Positions 28,072 to 35,693 of a DNA stretch of 64,000 nt are shown piece by piece. Where the stretch lies: the NCBI RefSeq assembly GCF_039523415.1, contig NZ_BAAAFG010000002.1, positions 372,001 through 436,000 of the forward strand. The letters run 5' to 3'. Each line of letters starts with the position of its first letter. Positions within the stretch are counted from its first letter, which is position 1. The position numbers and the translations under genes are program-made. The stretch is from Gangjinia marincola. Lineage in GTDB: Bacteria > Bacteroidota > Bacteroidia > Flavobacteriales > Flavobacteriaceae. A model generated the notes under the pieces. The model did not search any database. It worked only from the letters and a program-made list of their open reading frames with translations, and was not told the origin of the DNA.

Positions 28072-28437
28072 TTGCCTAATAAAATAATTCCATATAAACC
28101 CTCTTTAAGAGAGTTCGCAAGATCTTTACGGCAAAATTGCACGTTAAGTGAAGTCCTACTTTGGGAAAAATTAAAAAAAAAAAGTTTGGGAGTTCAATTT
28201 CACAGACAAGTACCAATGCTAGATTATGTTGTGGACTTTTATTGCCACGAGATTGGTTTAGCCATAGAAGTCGATGGTAGAATTCATGAATACAAATACT
28301 TTTATGATGCGCGACGTCAGGGTAGGTTAGAATCTGAAGGAGTTACATTTTTAAGATTTTCAAATGACTATGTAAAATATCATTTATCAACAGTCATTAA
28401 TGAAATAGCTGAAAAAGTAGATGAATTGAAACTTTGA
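28072..28437 (+). CDS. DUF559 / Vsr-like endonuclease-domain protein
   Basis: 121 residues of the DUF559 family, related in fold to very-short-patch repair (Vsr) and PD-(D/E)xK nucleases. Visible features: the N-terminal ARSLRQNCTLSEVLLWEKLK, the QFHRQVPMLDYVVDFYC strand with its Asp, and AIEVDGRIHEY, matching D...E-x-D. The start is a TTG at 28072 because no ATG is available and the family begins near PNKIIPYKP; the preceding frame closes at 28039. The gene is bracketed by 83-bp direct repeats, the right one starting at the base after the stop codon. It is unrelated in function to polA or rplM on either side. The biochemical role of DUF559 proteins is not established. Confidence 0.85.
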   Translation: MPNKIIPYKPSLREFARSLRQNCTLSEVLLWEKLKKKSLGVQFHRQVPMLDYVVDFYCHEIGLAIEVDGRIHEYKYFYDARRQGRLESEGVTFLRFSNDYVKYHLSTVINEIAEKVDELKL

Positions 28438-28520
28438 ACACCCCTATAATCCCCTCAAGGGGATATTTATTCCATCTAAGCTAAAAATTATTCCCTCCTT
28501 GAGGAGGGTTAGGGAGGTGT
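28438..28520. repeat. Right 83-bp repeat flanking the DUF559 gene
   Basis: Same length and layout as the left copy, in direct orientation, starting immediately after the TGA. It carries the same two palindromes and ACAC/GTGT ends. Confidence 0.85.
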
Positions 28521-28536
28521 AGAAAAATACAAAAAA

Positions 28537-28570
28537 ACACCCTATGATCCCCTCAAGGGAATACGAATAC
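28537..28570. repeat. Truncated third copy of the repeat (left half)
   Basis: Starts ACACCCTATGATCCCCTCAA, matching the first 30 or so bases of the 83-bp unit, then diverges. It shows that copies can be partial, as with nested REP or MITE-like elements. Confidence 0.65.
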
Positions 28571-28783
28571 TTGTTGTTACAAACGTATATCATTTATAAA
28601 TGTAAATCTCTAATAAACTTAGAAATAACTCCCTTCTTTTACTTGCCACCTACGAATTTACGTTAGCCAATGAGAGGATGGCATGAGTCAGGGATGGATA
28701 TTTAAAAAAGAAGTACAGTACCCATCCAAAAAACAGCCCTAAACTCACCTTATCAAACCCCTAAAAATATCTTTTCAAGTCTA
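28571..28783. other. Gene-free spacer before the ribosomal protein operon
   Basis: About 210 bp between the repeat cluster and the rplM promoter. I find no frame with coding character; there is only a loose GGATGG/CCATCC pairing around 28699-28729. Confidence 0.5.
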
Positions 28784-28814
28784 TTTGCCAGATGAATAGA
28801 ATGTTGTACATTTG
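28784..28814 (+). promoter_or_regulatory. Promoter of rplM-rpsI
   Basis: TTTG at 28784-28787, 19 bp, TACATTTG at 28807-28814: a full consensus match. Transcription would start near 28820, giving a leader of about 75 nt ahead of the GTG start of rplM. The leader ends in a short hairpin (GTTCG 28862-28866 with CGAAC 28876-28880), a plausible site for ribosomal-protein feedback. Confidence 0.75.
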
Positions 28815-28895
28815 CAGCCCTGTTTCCTAGAGGTAGGTTATGGGATTGGAATGTTTAATAAGTTCGTCATCGCGGCGAACGCAAATTTAATTAGT

Positions 28896-29351
28896 GTGGA
28901 CACATTAAGCTACAAAACAGTATCAGCTAATAAAGCTACAGTAACTAAAGAATGGGTACATATCGACGCAGAGGGTCAATCCTTAGGTCGCCTTTCTTCT
29001 ATTGCTGCACAATTTATTAGAGGTAAGCGAAAGCCAAATTTTACCCCACACGTTGATTGCGGTGATAATGTCATCATTACGAACGCAAGCAAAATTGTTT
29101 TAACCGGTAACAAATGGTCAGATAAGAAATATATCCGCCACACAGGTTACCCCGGAGGACAACGCAGCTTAAGCGCTCAAGAAATGTATGATAAAGATCC
29201 TACGCGCCTTGTTGAAAAGGCAGTTAAAGGGATGTTACCCAAGAACAAATTAGGGGCGGCTTTATTTAGAAATTTAAAGGTATATGCGGGAGCAGAGCAT
29301 GACAATGCTGCGCAAAAACCAAAAACGATTAACATTAACGAATTAGTGTAA
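28896..29351 (+). CDS. rplM: 50S ribosomal protein L13
   Basis: Large-subunit ribosomal protein. I use the GTG at 28896, which gives 151 residues beginning (V)DTLSYKTVSANKATVTKEW, the usual flavobacterial N-terminus; upstream in-frame starts would add up to 28 residues lying inside the leader and have no family support. Conserved blocks LGRLSSIAAQFIRGKRKP, HVDCGDNVIITNA, RHTGYPGG and VKGMLPKNKLG are intact. rpsI follows with no gap, as in most bacteria. Confidence 0.95.
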   Translation: MDTLSYKTVSANKATVTKEWVHIDAEGQSLGRLSSIAAQFIRGKRKPNFTPHVDCGDNVIITNASKIVLTGNKWSDKKYIRHTGYPGGQRSLSAQEMYDKDPTRLVEKAVKGMLPKNKLGAALFRNLKVYAGAEHDNAAQKPKTININELV

Positions 29352-29738
29352 ATGGAGACAATTCACAAAATTGGTCGTAGAAAAACTGCCGTTGCACGTG
29401 TGTACCTTAGCGAAGGAAAAGGTAACATCACCGTGAACAAGAAAGACCTTAAGGATTACTTCACAACAGGAACATTACAGTATAAGGTAAATCAACCTTT
29501 AATGTTGACAGAAAACGAAGGAAAGTTTGATGTTACTGTAAATGTTTTTGGAGGAGGTATCACCGGTCAAGCCGAAGCAGTTCGTCTTGCGATCTCAAGA
29601 GCAATGTGTGCTTTAGACGAAGAAAATCGTACCGTTCTTAAGCCAGAAGGATTACTTACCAGAGATCCTAGAATGGTTGAACGTAAGAAATTTGGTCAAA
29701 AGAAAGCACGTAAGAAATTTCAGTTCTCTAAACGTTAA
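29352..29738 (+). CDS. rpsI: 30S ribosomal protein S9
   Basis: 128 residues, small-subunit protein whose C-terminal tail contacts P-site tRNA. The N-terminal IGRRKTAVARVYL, the middle GGGITGQAEAVRLAISRAM and the C-terminal RDPRMVERKKFGQKKARKKF, ending in the invariant FSKR, are all present. Its ATG follows the rplM stop directly, so the pair is one transcript under the 28784 promoter. Confidence 0.97.
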   Translation: METIHKIGRRKTAVARVYLSEGKGNITVNKKDLKDYFTTGTLQYKVNQPLMLTENEGKFDVTVNVFGGGITGQAEAVRLAISRAMCALDEENRTVLKPEGLLTRDPRMVERKKFGQKKARKKFQFSKR

Positions 29739-29782
29739 GAGAGAACCTATTAAATTATTTAAAAGTATTGTTGTTATACTCA

Positions 29783-29828
29783 TTGAAACGTATAAACGGT
29801 TTCAAAAGATCCCAAAACAAGTTTGGGA
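29783..29828 (+). promoter_or_regulatory. Structured leader of rpsB (two hairpins)
   Basis: Two stem-loops in the 183-bp gap before rpsB: TTGAAAC/GTTTCAA (29783-29805) and TCCCAAA/TTTGGGA (29810-29828). Neither is followed by a clean T-run, so an S2-responsive leader is as likely as a terminator of rpsI. I found no full promoter consensus in the gap. Confidence 0.45.
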
Positions 29829-29921
29829 CTGAGGTTAGTTTAGCATCTAAATAGTCAAGGCGAAGCTTAAGCAGACCACTTGATTATTGCTTACTACGAC
29901 AGAACGTAAACTATTACAAAA

Positions 29922-30755
29922 ATGGCAAACAAACCAGAAGTTAAAGAATTACTAGACGCAGGGGTGCATTTTGGTCACCTTACCCGTCGTTGGAATCCAA
30001 ACATGGCTCCTTACATCTACATGGAGCGCAATGGGATTCACATCATCAACTTATACAAAAGTGCTGCAAAAATGGAAGAGGCTGCAGAGGCTCTTCATAA
30101 AATTGCTTCCAGTGGTCGCAAAATTCTTTTTGTGGCAACAAAGAAACAGGCAAAAGAGATTGTAGCTAAAGAAGCTGCAAGAGCTAATATGCCTTACATT
30201 ACAGAGCGTTGGCCTGGCGGGATGTTGACTAACTTCGTCACTATTCGTAAGGCAATTAAGAAAATGAGTTCAATCGATCGTATGAAAAAAGACGGTACGT
30301 TTAATACACTTTCTAAAAAAGAACGTCTCCAAGTTGATCGTTTAAGAGCTAAGTTAGAGAAGAACTTAGGATCTATTGCAGATATGACTCGTTTACCGGG
30401 AGCATTATTTGTAGTGGATATTACACGTGAACACATCGCGATTAAAGAAGCACAAAAATTAAACATTCCAATTTTTGCAATGGTAGATACCAACTCTGAT
30501 CCAAGAGAGGTAGATTATGTTATCCCTGCAAATGATGATGCTTCAAAATCAATCGAAAAGGTGATGACTTACGCAGCAGATGCAGTCCTAGCTGGACTAG
30601 AAGAGCGTAAAGCAGGAAAAGAAAGCAAGGCCACTAAAGCTGACAAAGAAGAACCAACTCCTACTAAAGAAGTAAAAGGTTCTACTAAAGCTGAAGTAAA
30701 AGCAACTAAAAAAGTAGCTGATAAAAAGCCTGTTGCTGCCACCGAAGAAGAGTAG
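29922..30755 (+). CDS. rpsB: 30S ribosomal protein S2
   Basis: 277 residues. The S2 core covers residues 1-225 or so, with LLDAGVHFGHLTRRWNP, ERWPGGMLTNF and the PIFAMVDTNSDP block. The last 50 residues are a Lys/Thr/Glu/Ala-rich extension (KATKADKEEPTPTKEVKGST and onwards) not found in the short E. coli protein; such tails are frequent in Bacteroidota ribosomal proteins. It is followed by a terminator and then tsf, the conserved partner. Confidence 0.97.
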   Translation: MANKPEVKELLDAGVHFGHLTRRWNPNMAPYIYMERNGIHIINLYKSAAKMEEAAEALHKIASSGRKILFVATKKQAKEIVAKEAARANMPYITERWPGGMLTNFVTIRKAIKKMSSIDRMKKDGTFNTLSKKERLQVDRLRAKLEKNLGSIADMTRLPGALFVVDITREHIAIKEAQKLNIPIFAMVDTNSDPREVDYVIPANDDASKSIEKVMTYAADAVLAGLEERKAGKESKATKADKEEPTPTKEVKGSTKAEVKATKKVADKKPVAATEEE

Positions 30756-30782
30756 ACATCAAATAGAATAAATACATTACAT

Positions 30783-30825
30783 AGGGTCGTTTGGTAAGGT
30801 TTACTTCTAAACGACTCTCTTTTTT
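30783..30825 (+). terminator. Terminator or attenuator between rpsB and tsf
   Basis: AGGGTCGTTT (30783-30792) pairs with AAACGACTCT (30809-30818) with one G-U, and CTTTTTT follows. It probably trims the amount of transcript reading into tsf. Confidence 0.75.
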
Positions 30826-30848
30826 AAACTTAAAAAACACATAATATC

Positions 30849-31673
30849 ATGGCAAAGATTACTGCTGCAGATGTAAATAAATTAAGAAAGGCTACCGGTG
30901 CCGGAATGATGGACTGTAAAAAAGCCCTAGTTGAAGCCGATGGTGATTTTGACAAAGCAATTGAGATTCTTAGAAAAAAAGGACAAAAAGTTGCTGCTAA
31001 GCGTGCCGACAGAGACTCATCTGAAGGGGCTGTTATTGCTAAAGTAAACGACGCAAACACTAAAGGTGTGATCGTTTCTCTCAACTGTGAGACTGATTTT
31101 GTTGCAAAAAATGAAGACTTTGTAAAAATGGCTCATGATTTAGCAGAACTAGCCTTAACTACTTCTTCTAAAGAAGAATTAATGGCATCTGACTATAACG
31201 GGATGACTGTTGAAGAAAAACTTACTGAACAAACCGGTGTTATTGGTGAGAAAATTGAAATAGGTGATTACCGTACTCTAGAGGCTCCTTTTGTAGGATC
31301 TTATATCCATGCGGGTAACAAGATTGCCGTTCTTACGGGTCTTTCTAAGCAAGTAGATGGCGCAGAAACCGTAGCAAAAGATGTTGCGATGCAAGCTGCT
31401 GCTATGAATCCTGTGGCCTTGAACGAAGATGGTGTTGATCGAAAAACAATCGATCAGGAAATCGATATTGCAAAAGATCAATTACGTCAAGAAGGTAAGC
31501 CAGAGAATATGTTGGATAATATCGTAAAAGGTAAGATCAAGCGTTTCTATAAAGATAATACCTTAGTAAATCAGGACTTTATAAAAGACAGTAAACAAAG
31601 TGTTTCTCAGTATGTAAAAACTCTGGGGAACGATGTAGAAATTGTTGCTTTTGAGCGTAGTGCATTAGCTTAA
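30849..31673 (+). CDS. tsf: Elongation factor Ts
   Basis: Nucleotide exchange factor for EF-Tu, 274 residues. The N-terminal UBA-like module VNKLRKATGAGMMDCKKALVEA, the DRDSSEGAV linker and the core NCETDFVAKNEDF are all typical. Later GSYIHAGNKIAVLTGL and DVAMQAAAMNP are the dimerisation-domain signatures. It follows rpsB across a terminator-like hairpin; with no promoter consensus seen in between, it probably depends on readthrough. A strong terminator follows at 31715. Confidence 0.97.
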   Translation: MAKITAADVNKLRKATGAGMMDCKKALVEADGDFDKAIEILRKKGQKVAAKRADRDSSEGAVIAKVNDANTKGVIVSLNCETDFVAKNEDFVKMAHDLAELALTTSSKEELMASDYNGMTVEEKLTEQTGVIGEKIEIGDYRTLEAPFVGSYIHAGNKIAVLTGLSKQVDGAETVAKDVAMQAAAMNPVALNEDGVDRKTIDQEIDIAKDQLRQEGKPENMLDNIVKGKIKRFYKDNTLVNQDFIKDSKQSVSQYVKTLGNDVEIVAFERSALA

Positions 31674-31714
31674 TACATAATTTTATCAATACAAGTCAAT
31701 CGACTTGAATAGTT

Positions 31715-31749
31715 AACCCTCCATAGCTTTAGCGAAGGAGGGTTTTTTT
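31715..31749 (+). terminator. Rho-independent terminator after tsf
   Basis: AACCCTCC pairs with GGAGGGTT across a 14-nt loop and is followed by a run of seven T. A smaller CAAGTC/GACTTG hairpin lies just before it at 31692-31707. Confidence 0.88.
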
Positions 31750-31775
31750 CATCCTTTTTTGAAGCGCATATTTCT

Positions 31776-31783
31776 TATATTTG
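31776..31783 (+). promoter_or_regulatory. Possible -7 element of pyrH
   Basis: TATATTTG matches TAnnTTTG and lies 16 bp before the pyrH ATG. The nearest TTTG upstream (31758-31761) is only 14 bp away, shorter than the usual 19-20, so the call rests on one element. Confidence 0.35.
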
Positions 31784-31799
31784 CGCAAATCTAAACCCA

Positions 31800-32504
31800 A
31801 TGTATAAAAGAATATTGCTTAAATTATCTGGTGAAGCACTCATGGGAGACCGTCAATATGGGATTGATCCAGATCGATTAGCAGACTATGCAAAAGAGAT
31901 AAAAACGGTTTTAGATCAAGGCATAGAAGTTGCTATCGTCATTGGGGGAGGGAATATTTTTAGAGGTGTTGCCGGCGCAAGCAAGGGCATGGATCGTGTA
32001 CAAGGAGATCACATGGGAATGTTAGCCACTGTAATTAATGGACTGGCCCTTCAGGGAGCTTTAGAGGATCAAGATATCCCAACACGCTTGCAGTCTGCAA
32101 TTAAAATTAATGAAGTAGCAGAACCCTTTATTAGGCGTAAAGCAATGCGTCACTTAGAGAAGGGCCGCGTAGTGATTTTTGGAGGAGGAACAGGAAACCC
32201 TTATTTTACCACAGATTCTGCAGCAGTATTGAGGGCCATTGAAATTGAGGCTGATGTTATTTTAAAAGGCACACGTGTTGATGGAATTTATAACACAGAT
32301 CCTGAAAAAGACGCCAAAGCAACTAAATTCGATTACATCACGTTTGATGACGTATTGCGAAAAGGGCTTAAAGTAATGGATACCACAGCATTCACACTTA
32401 GTCAAGAAAATAAACTGCCCATCATCGTATTTGATATGAATAAACCGGGCAACCTCCTTAAAGTCGTTAGTGGCGAAAAAATAGGAACAACAGTAAATTT
32501 ATAA
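31800..32504 (+). CDS. pyrH: Uridylate kinase (UMP kinase)
   Basis: Hexameric bacterial UMP kinase, converting UMP to UDP with ATP in pyrimidine synthesis. 234 residues with the amino-acid-kinase fold: ILLKLSGEALMG at the N-terminus, VIGGGNIFRG for phosphate binding, GDHMGMLATVINGLALQ, and the nucleotide site GGTGNPYFTTDSAAVLRA followed by KGTRVDGIYNTDP. It is followed 21 bp later by frr, the usual bacterial pair, and starts a new transcription unit after the tsf terminator. Confidence 0.97.
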   Translation: MYKRILLKLSGEALMGDRQYGIDPDRLADYAKEIKTVLDQGIEVAIVIGGGNIFRGVAGASKGMDRVQGDHMGMLATVINGLALQGALEDQDIPTRLQSAIKINEVAEPFIRRKAMRHLEKGRVVIFGGGTGNPYFTTDSAAVLRAIEIEADVILKGTRVDGIYNTDPEKDAKATKFDYITFDDVLRKGLKVMDTTAFTLSQENKLPIIVFDMNKPGNLLKVVSGEKIGTTVNL

Positions 32505-32525
32505 TCACATTTATTTAGTGTACCA

Positions 32526-33080
32526 ATGAACGAAGACATTAAATTTATTCTGGACAGCACAGAAGAAGACATGAAGGCTGCGTTAACGCACCTTGAAAAG
32601 CAATTATTAAATATTCGTGCAGGCAAGGCATCTCCTGCCATGTTATCCAGCATTATGGTAGAATACTACGGCTCCATAACCCCATTAAATCAAGTGGCGA
32701 ATGTAAACACACCAGATGCACGCACGATCTCGATTCAACCGTTTGAAAAGGCGCTTATTCCAGAAATTGAAAAAAGCATTCAAAATGCGAATCTTGGGTT
32801 CAACCCCATGAATAATGGAGAGAGCGTAATCATTAATGTACCGCCATTGACTGAGGAACGCAGATTGACCTTAGCCAAACAAGCCAGAGCTGAAGGTGAA
32901 GAAGCCAAGATAGGGATTCGTAATGACCGAAAATCAGCCATGAATGAAGTCAAAAAATTAGAGGTTTCTGAAGATTTGACTAATAATGCAGAAATCGACA
33001 TTCAAGCACTTACCGATCGATATATTAAAAAAGTAGACGAGATGATCACTGTAAAAGAAAAAGAGATCATGACGGTATAA
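32526..33080 (+). CDS. frr: Ribosome recycling factor
   Basis: Splits post-termination ribosomes together with EF-G. 184 residues, the usual length, with the three-helix bundle motifs HLEKQLLNIRAGKASPAML, the VNTPDARTISIQPFEK block, and PPLTEERRLTLAKQA and RNDRKSAMNEVKKLE towards the C-terminus. It overlaps nothing and lies 21 bp after pyrH. The sequence becomes undetermined six bases after its stop codon. Confidence 0.97.
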   Translation: MNEDIKFILDSTEEDMKAALTHLEKQLLNIRAGKASPAMLSSIMVEYYGSITPLNQVANVNTPDARTISIQPFEKALIPEIEKSIQNANLGFNPMNNGESVIINVPPLTEERRLTLAKQARAEGEEAKIGIRNDRKSAMNEVKKLEVSEDLTNNAEIDIQALTDRYIKKVDEMITVKEKEIMTV

Positions 33081-33086
33081 AAAAAG

Positions 33087-33156
33087 NNNNNNNNNNNNNN
33101 NNNNNNNNNNNNNNNNNNNNNNNNNNNNNNNNNNNNNNNNNNNNNNNNNNNNNNNN
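33087..33156. other. Assembly gap (70 N)
   Basis: Seventy undetermined bases. The left flank ends in an A-run and the right flank begins with seven T, the arrangement of a bidirectional terminator whose stem was not resolved. The true length is unknown. Confidence 0.95.
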
Positions 33157-33212
33157 TTTTTTTGGTTCTCGTTCTTTATAGTACATTTACAGTAGCTAGC
33201 TAACACTACTCA

Positions 33213-35627
33213 ATGGCCAAACTTTTTACCTACGGTTTCTGGAATACCCTTGCCGGAATTATTTTACGTAATCGCCTTGCCATTATAATTGGAATTATCA
33301 TTGTTACCGTATTGTTCGGTTTTCAATGGAAAAACATGCGCTTTAGCTTTACGGAAGCGAACTTACTACCAGATGATCACCCGGTAAATCAAGAATATCA
33401 AGAATTTCTAGACCATTTTGGTGAAGAAGGAAATCTCATTGTCATTGCAACCAATGACCCAGATCTCTTTACCCCCGAAAAATTTAATGCGTGGAATAAA
33501 CTAGCAGATACATTGCAGCAGTTTGATCAAGTCGAACAAGTGATCGGGCTAGGGAATCTAAAAACGCTTGAAAAAAAAGAAAATCCAGGTAGGTTTGAGT
33601 TTACTCCTTTTCTCACCAAACCACTCAAAACCCAAAAGCAGGTTGATAGTATAAAAAAAGTACTCTTTGAAAATCTTCCGTTTTATAAGGGATTGGTGTA
33701 CAGCAAGAATACCAAAACCGTACAAACAGCCTTATATATAGACAAAGCGATTGTTAATAAAAAAGGGAGGCGCGATTTTATCGTTAATAAACTTCAGCCC
33801 ACCTTAGAGAAGTTTCGGAACTCAAATGACCTGGAAATTCATGTGTCTGGTATGCCCTACATACGCACGCTTAATGCACAAAACATCATTGATGAGATTG
33901 GGATTTTTGTGCTGTTAGCCTTGCTGGTAACTTCGGTTATTTTCTTCTTTTTCTTTAGAAGTTTTAGGGCGACATTTATATCGCTTCTTACGGTCATTAT
34001 TGGGGTAATGTGGTCCTTTGGAGTCATTGGCCTACTCAATTACGAGATTACTGTACTCACTGCTATTATTCCGCCTTTAATCATTGTGATTGGGATACCT
34101 AACTGTATATTCCTGATCAACAAGTACCAACAAGAAATCAAAAATCACGGGAATAAGGCAAAATCATTACAGCGCGTGATTGCTAAAATTGGTAATGCTA
34201 CGTTGATGACGAACGTCACTACCGCTTCGGGCTTTGCTACTTTTATCCTCACTGAAAGTAAGCTGCTTAAGGAGTTTGGTCTTGTCGCCTCCATCAATAT
34301 CATCGCGATTTTTATTCTGTCTTTGCTTATTATACCTATTGCGTACAGCTACATGCAACACCCAAAACCTAAGCATCTAAAACATCTGGGGAAAACCTGG
34401 CTGGATTCTTTTGTGCGTTGGATGGAGCAGAAAGTACGGTTTCATCGCATTACAATTTATCTTACCTCAGTTGGTTTGCTTATTGTGAGCATAATTGGGA
34501 TTTATCAAATAAAAGTTTCAGGAAGCATCTTAGACGACATGCCCAAGAATACCACCTTCTTTAAAGACATTCGTTTTTTTGAGGAAGAGTTTGACGGTAT
34601 TCTTCCGTTAGAAATTATGGTTGACACCAAGCGAAAAAAAGGCGTGCTTAAATCGGCAACTTTGAAGCGAATGGAGCAGTTTCAGGAACTCATCATAGAT
34701 GAGGAAAAATTATCTGATCCATTGAGCGTAGTCAACGTGGTAAAGTACAGCAAACAAGCTTATTTTAATGGTAATCCTAAGTATTATCAACTCCCTAAAT
34801 CCAATGAGCAAAACTTTATTTTGTCCTACGCTAAAAATATGAAAGGCACTGATAATTTGCTCAATGCCTATGTAGATTCAACCGGTCAGTACGCCCGTAT
34901 CACAACCTTTATGAAAGAGGTAACTACTGCAGAGATTGAGCGAATTGAAGCCAACCTACTTGAAAAAACCGAGAAAATTTTCCCTAAAGAACGCTACACT
35001 ATTTCTCTCACCGGTAAAGCACTTATTTTTCAAAAAGGCACAGATTATCTTATTAAGAATCTTATCGTATCCTTATCACTAGCCATACTACTTATTGCTC
35101 TGTTCATGGCCTGGATGTTTAGATCGTTTAGAATGATTTTGATCTCCATTATACCAAATCTTCTTCCGCTGCTTGTAACCGCTGGAATGATGGGCTTTGT
35201 TGGGATTCCTATCAAACCTTCTACTATTTTGGTATTTAGTATAGCCTTTGGAATTTCGGTAGACGACACCATTCATTTCTTGGCAAAATACCGTCAAGAA
35301 TTAAAAGCCAATCATTGGAAAATAAGACGATCAGTATACGCCGCCTTACGAGAGACTGCGGTAAGCATGTTTTATACCTCTATCGTTTTGTTCTTTGGGT
35401 TTTCAGTCTTTATGACCAGTAGTTTTGGGGGCACGGTGGCGCTAGGGGGCTTAGTTTCTGCTACCTTATTATTTGCTATGCTTTCTAATTTGCTTCTTTT
35501 ACCCTCCCTACTCCTATCGCTTGAACGTAGTATTGCCAATAAACGTGTACTGCGTGAACCAAGCTTAAAAATCATCGAACCAAAGGATGACGAAATTGAG
35601 GAGGCAGAGAACGACATTTCCACATAA
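33213..35627 (+). CDS. MMPL/RND-superfamily exporter
   Basis: 804 residues with the duplicated layout of the RND superfamily: an N-terminal helix (about 20-38), a periplasmic loop, five or so helices (about 220-380), a second single helix (about 410-435), a second loop and a final helix group (about 610-775). The sterol-sensing-like motif is visible in VFSIAFGISVDDTIHFLAKY, with the Asp pair used for proton coupling in relatives. Family members export lipids or hydrophobic compounds; the substrate here is not evident. It stands between the gap and asnS, with a possible promoter (TTTG, 17 bp, TACATTTA) at 33161-33189. Confidence 0.85.
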   Translation: MAKLFTYGFWNTLAGIILRNRLAIIIGIIIVTVLFGFQWKNMRFSFTEANLLPDDHPVNQEYQEFLDHFGEEGNLIVIATNDPDLFTPEKFNAWNKLADTLQQFDQVEQVIGLGNLKTLEKKENPGRFEFTPFLTKPLKTQKQVDSIKKVLFENLPFYKGLVYSKNTKTVQTALYIDKAIVNKKGRRDFIVNKLQPTLEKFRNSNDLEIHVSGMPYIRTLNAQNIIDEIGIFVLLALLVTSVIFFFFFRSFRATFISLLTVIIGVMWSFGVIGLLNYEITVLTAIIPPLIIVIGIPNCIFLINKYQQEIKNHGNKAKSLQRVIAKIGNATLMTNVTTASGFATFILTESKLLKEFGLVASINIIAIFILSLLIIPIAYSYMQHPKPKHLKHLGKTWLDSFVRWMEQKVRFHRITIYLTSVGLLIVSIIGIYQIKVSGSILDDMPKNTTFFKDIRFFEEEFDGILPLEIMVDTKRKKGVLKSATLKRMEQFQELIIDEEKLSDPLSVVNVVKYSKQAYFNGNPKYYQLPKSNEQNFILSYAKNMKGTDNLLNAYVDSTGQYARITTFMKEVTTAEIERIEANLLEKTEKIFPKERYTISLTGKALIFQKGTDYLIKNLIVSLSLAILLIALFMAWMFRSFRMILISIIPNLLPLLVTAGMMGFVGIPIKPSTILVFSIAFGISVDDTIHFLAKYRQELKANHWKIRRSVYAALRETAVSMFYTSIVLFFGFSVFMTSSFGGTVALGGLVSATLLFAMLSNLLLLPSLLLSLERSIANKRVLREPSLKIIEPKDDEIEEAENDIST

Positions 35628-35642
35628 ATTAAGTAATCCAAA

Positions 35643-35674
35643 CTTGCCGACCTTAGCCCTAAAAATTATCTTTA
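35643..35674 (+). promoter_or_regulatory. Likely promoter of asnS
   Basis: CTTG (35643-35646), 20 bp, TATCTTTA (35667-35674): one mismatch in each box from the Bacteroidota consensus, 20 bp before the ATG. Confidence 0.45.
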
Positions 35675-35693
35675 CCGCGATAAAAAAATTACC

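Noticed and set aside
27967..28520. Insertion sequence around the DUF559 gene
   Set aside because: No transposase-type catalytic motif or usual IS terminal structure; described instead as a repeat-bracketed unit.
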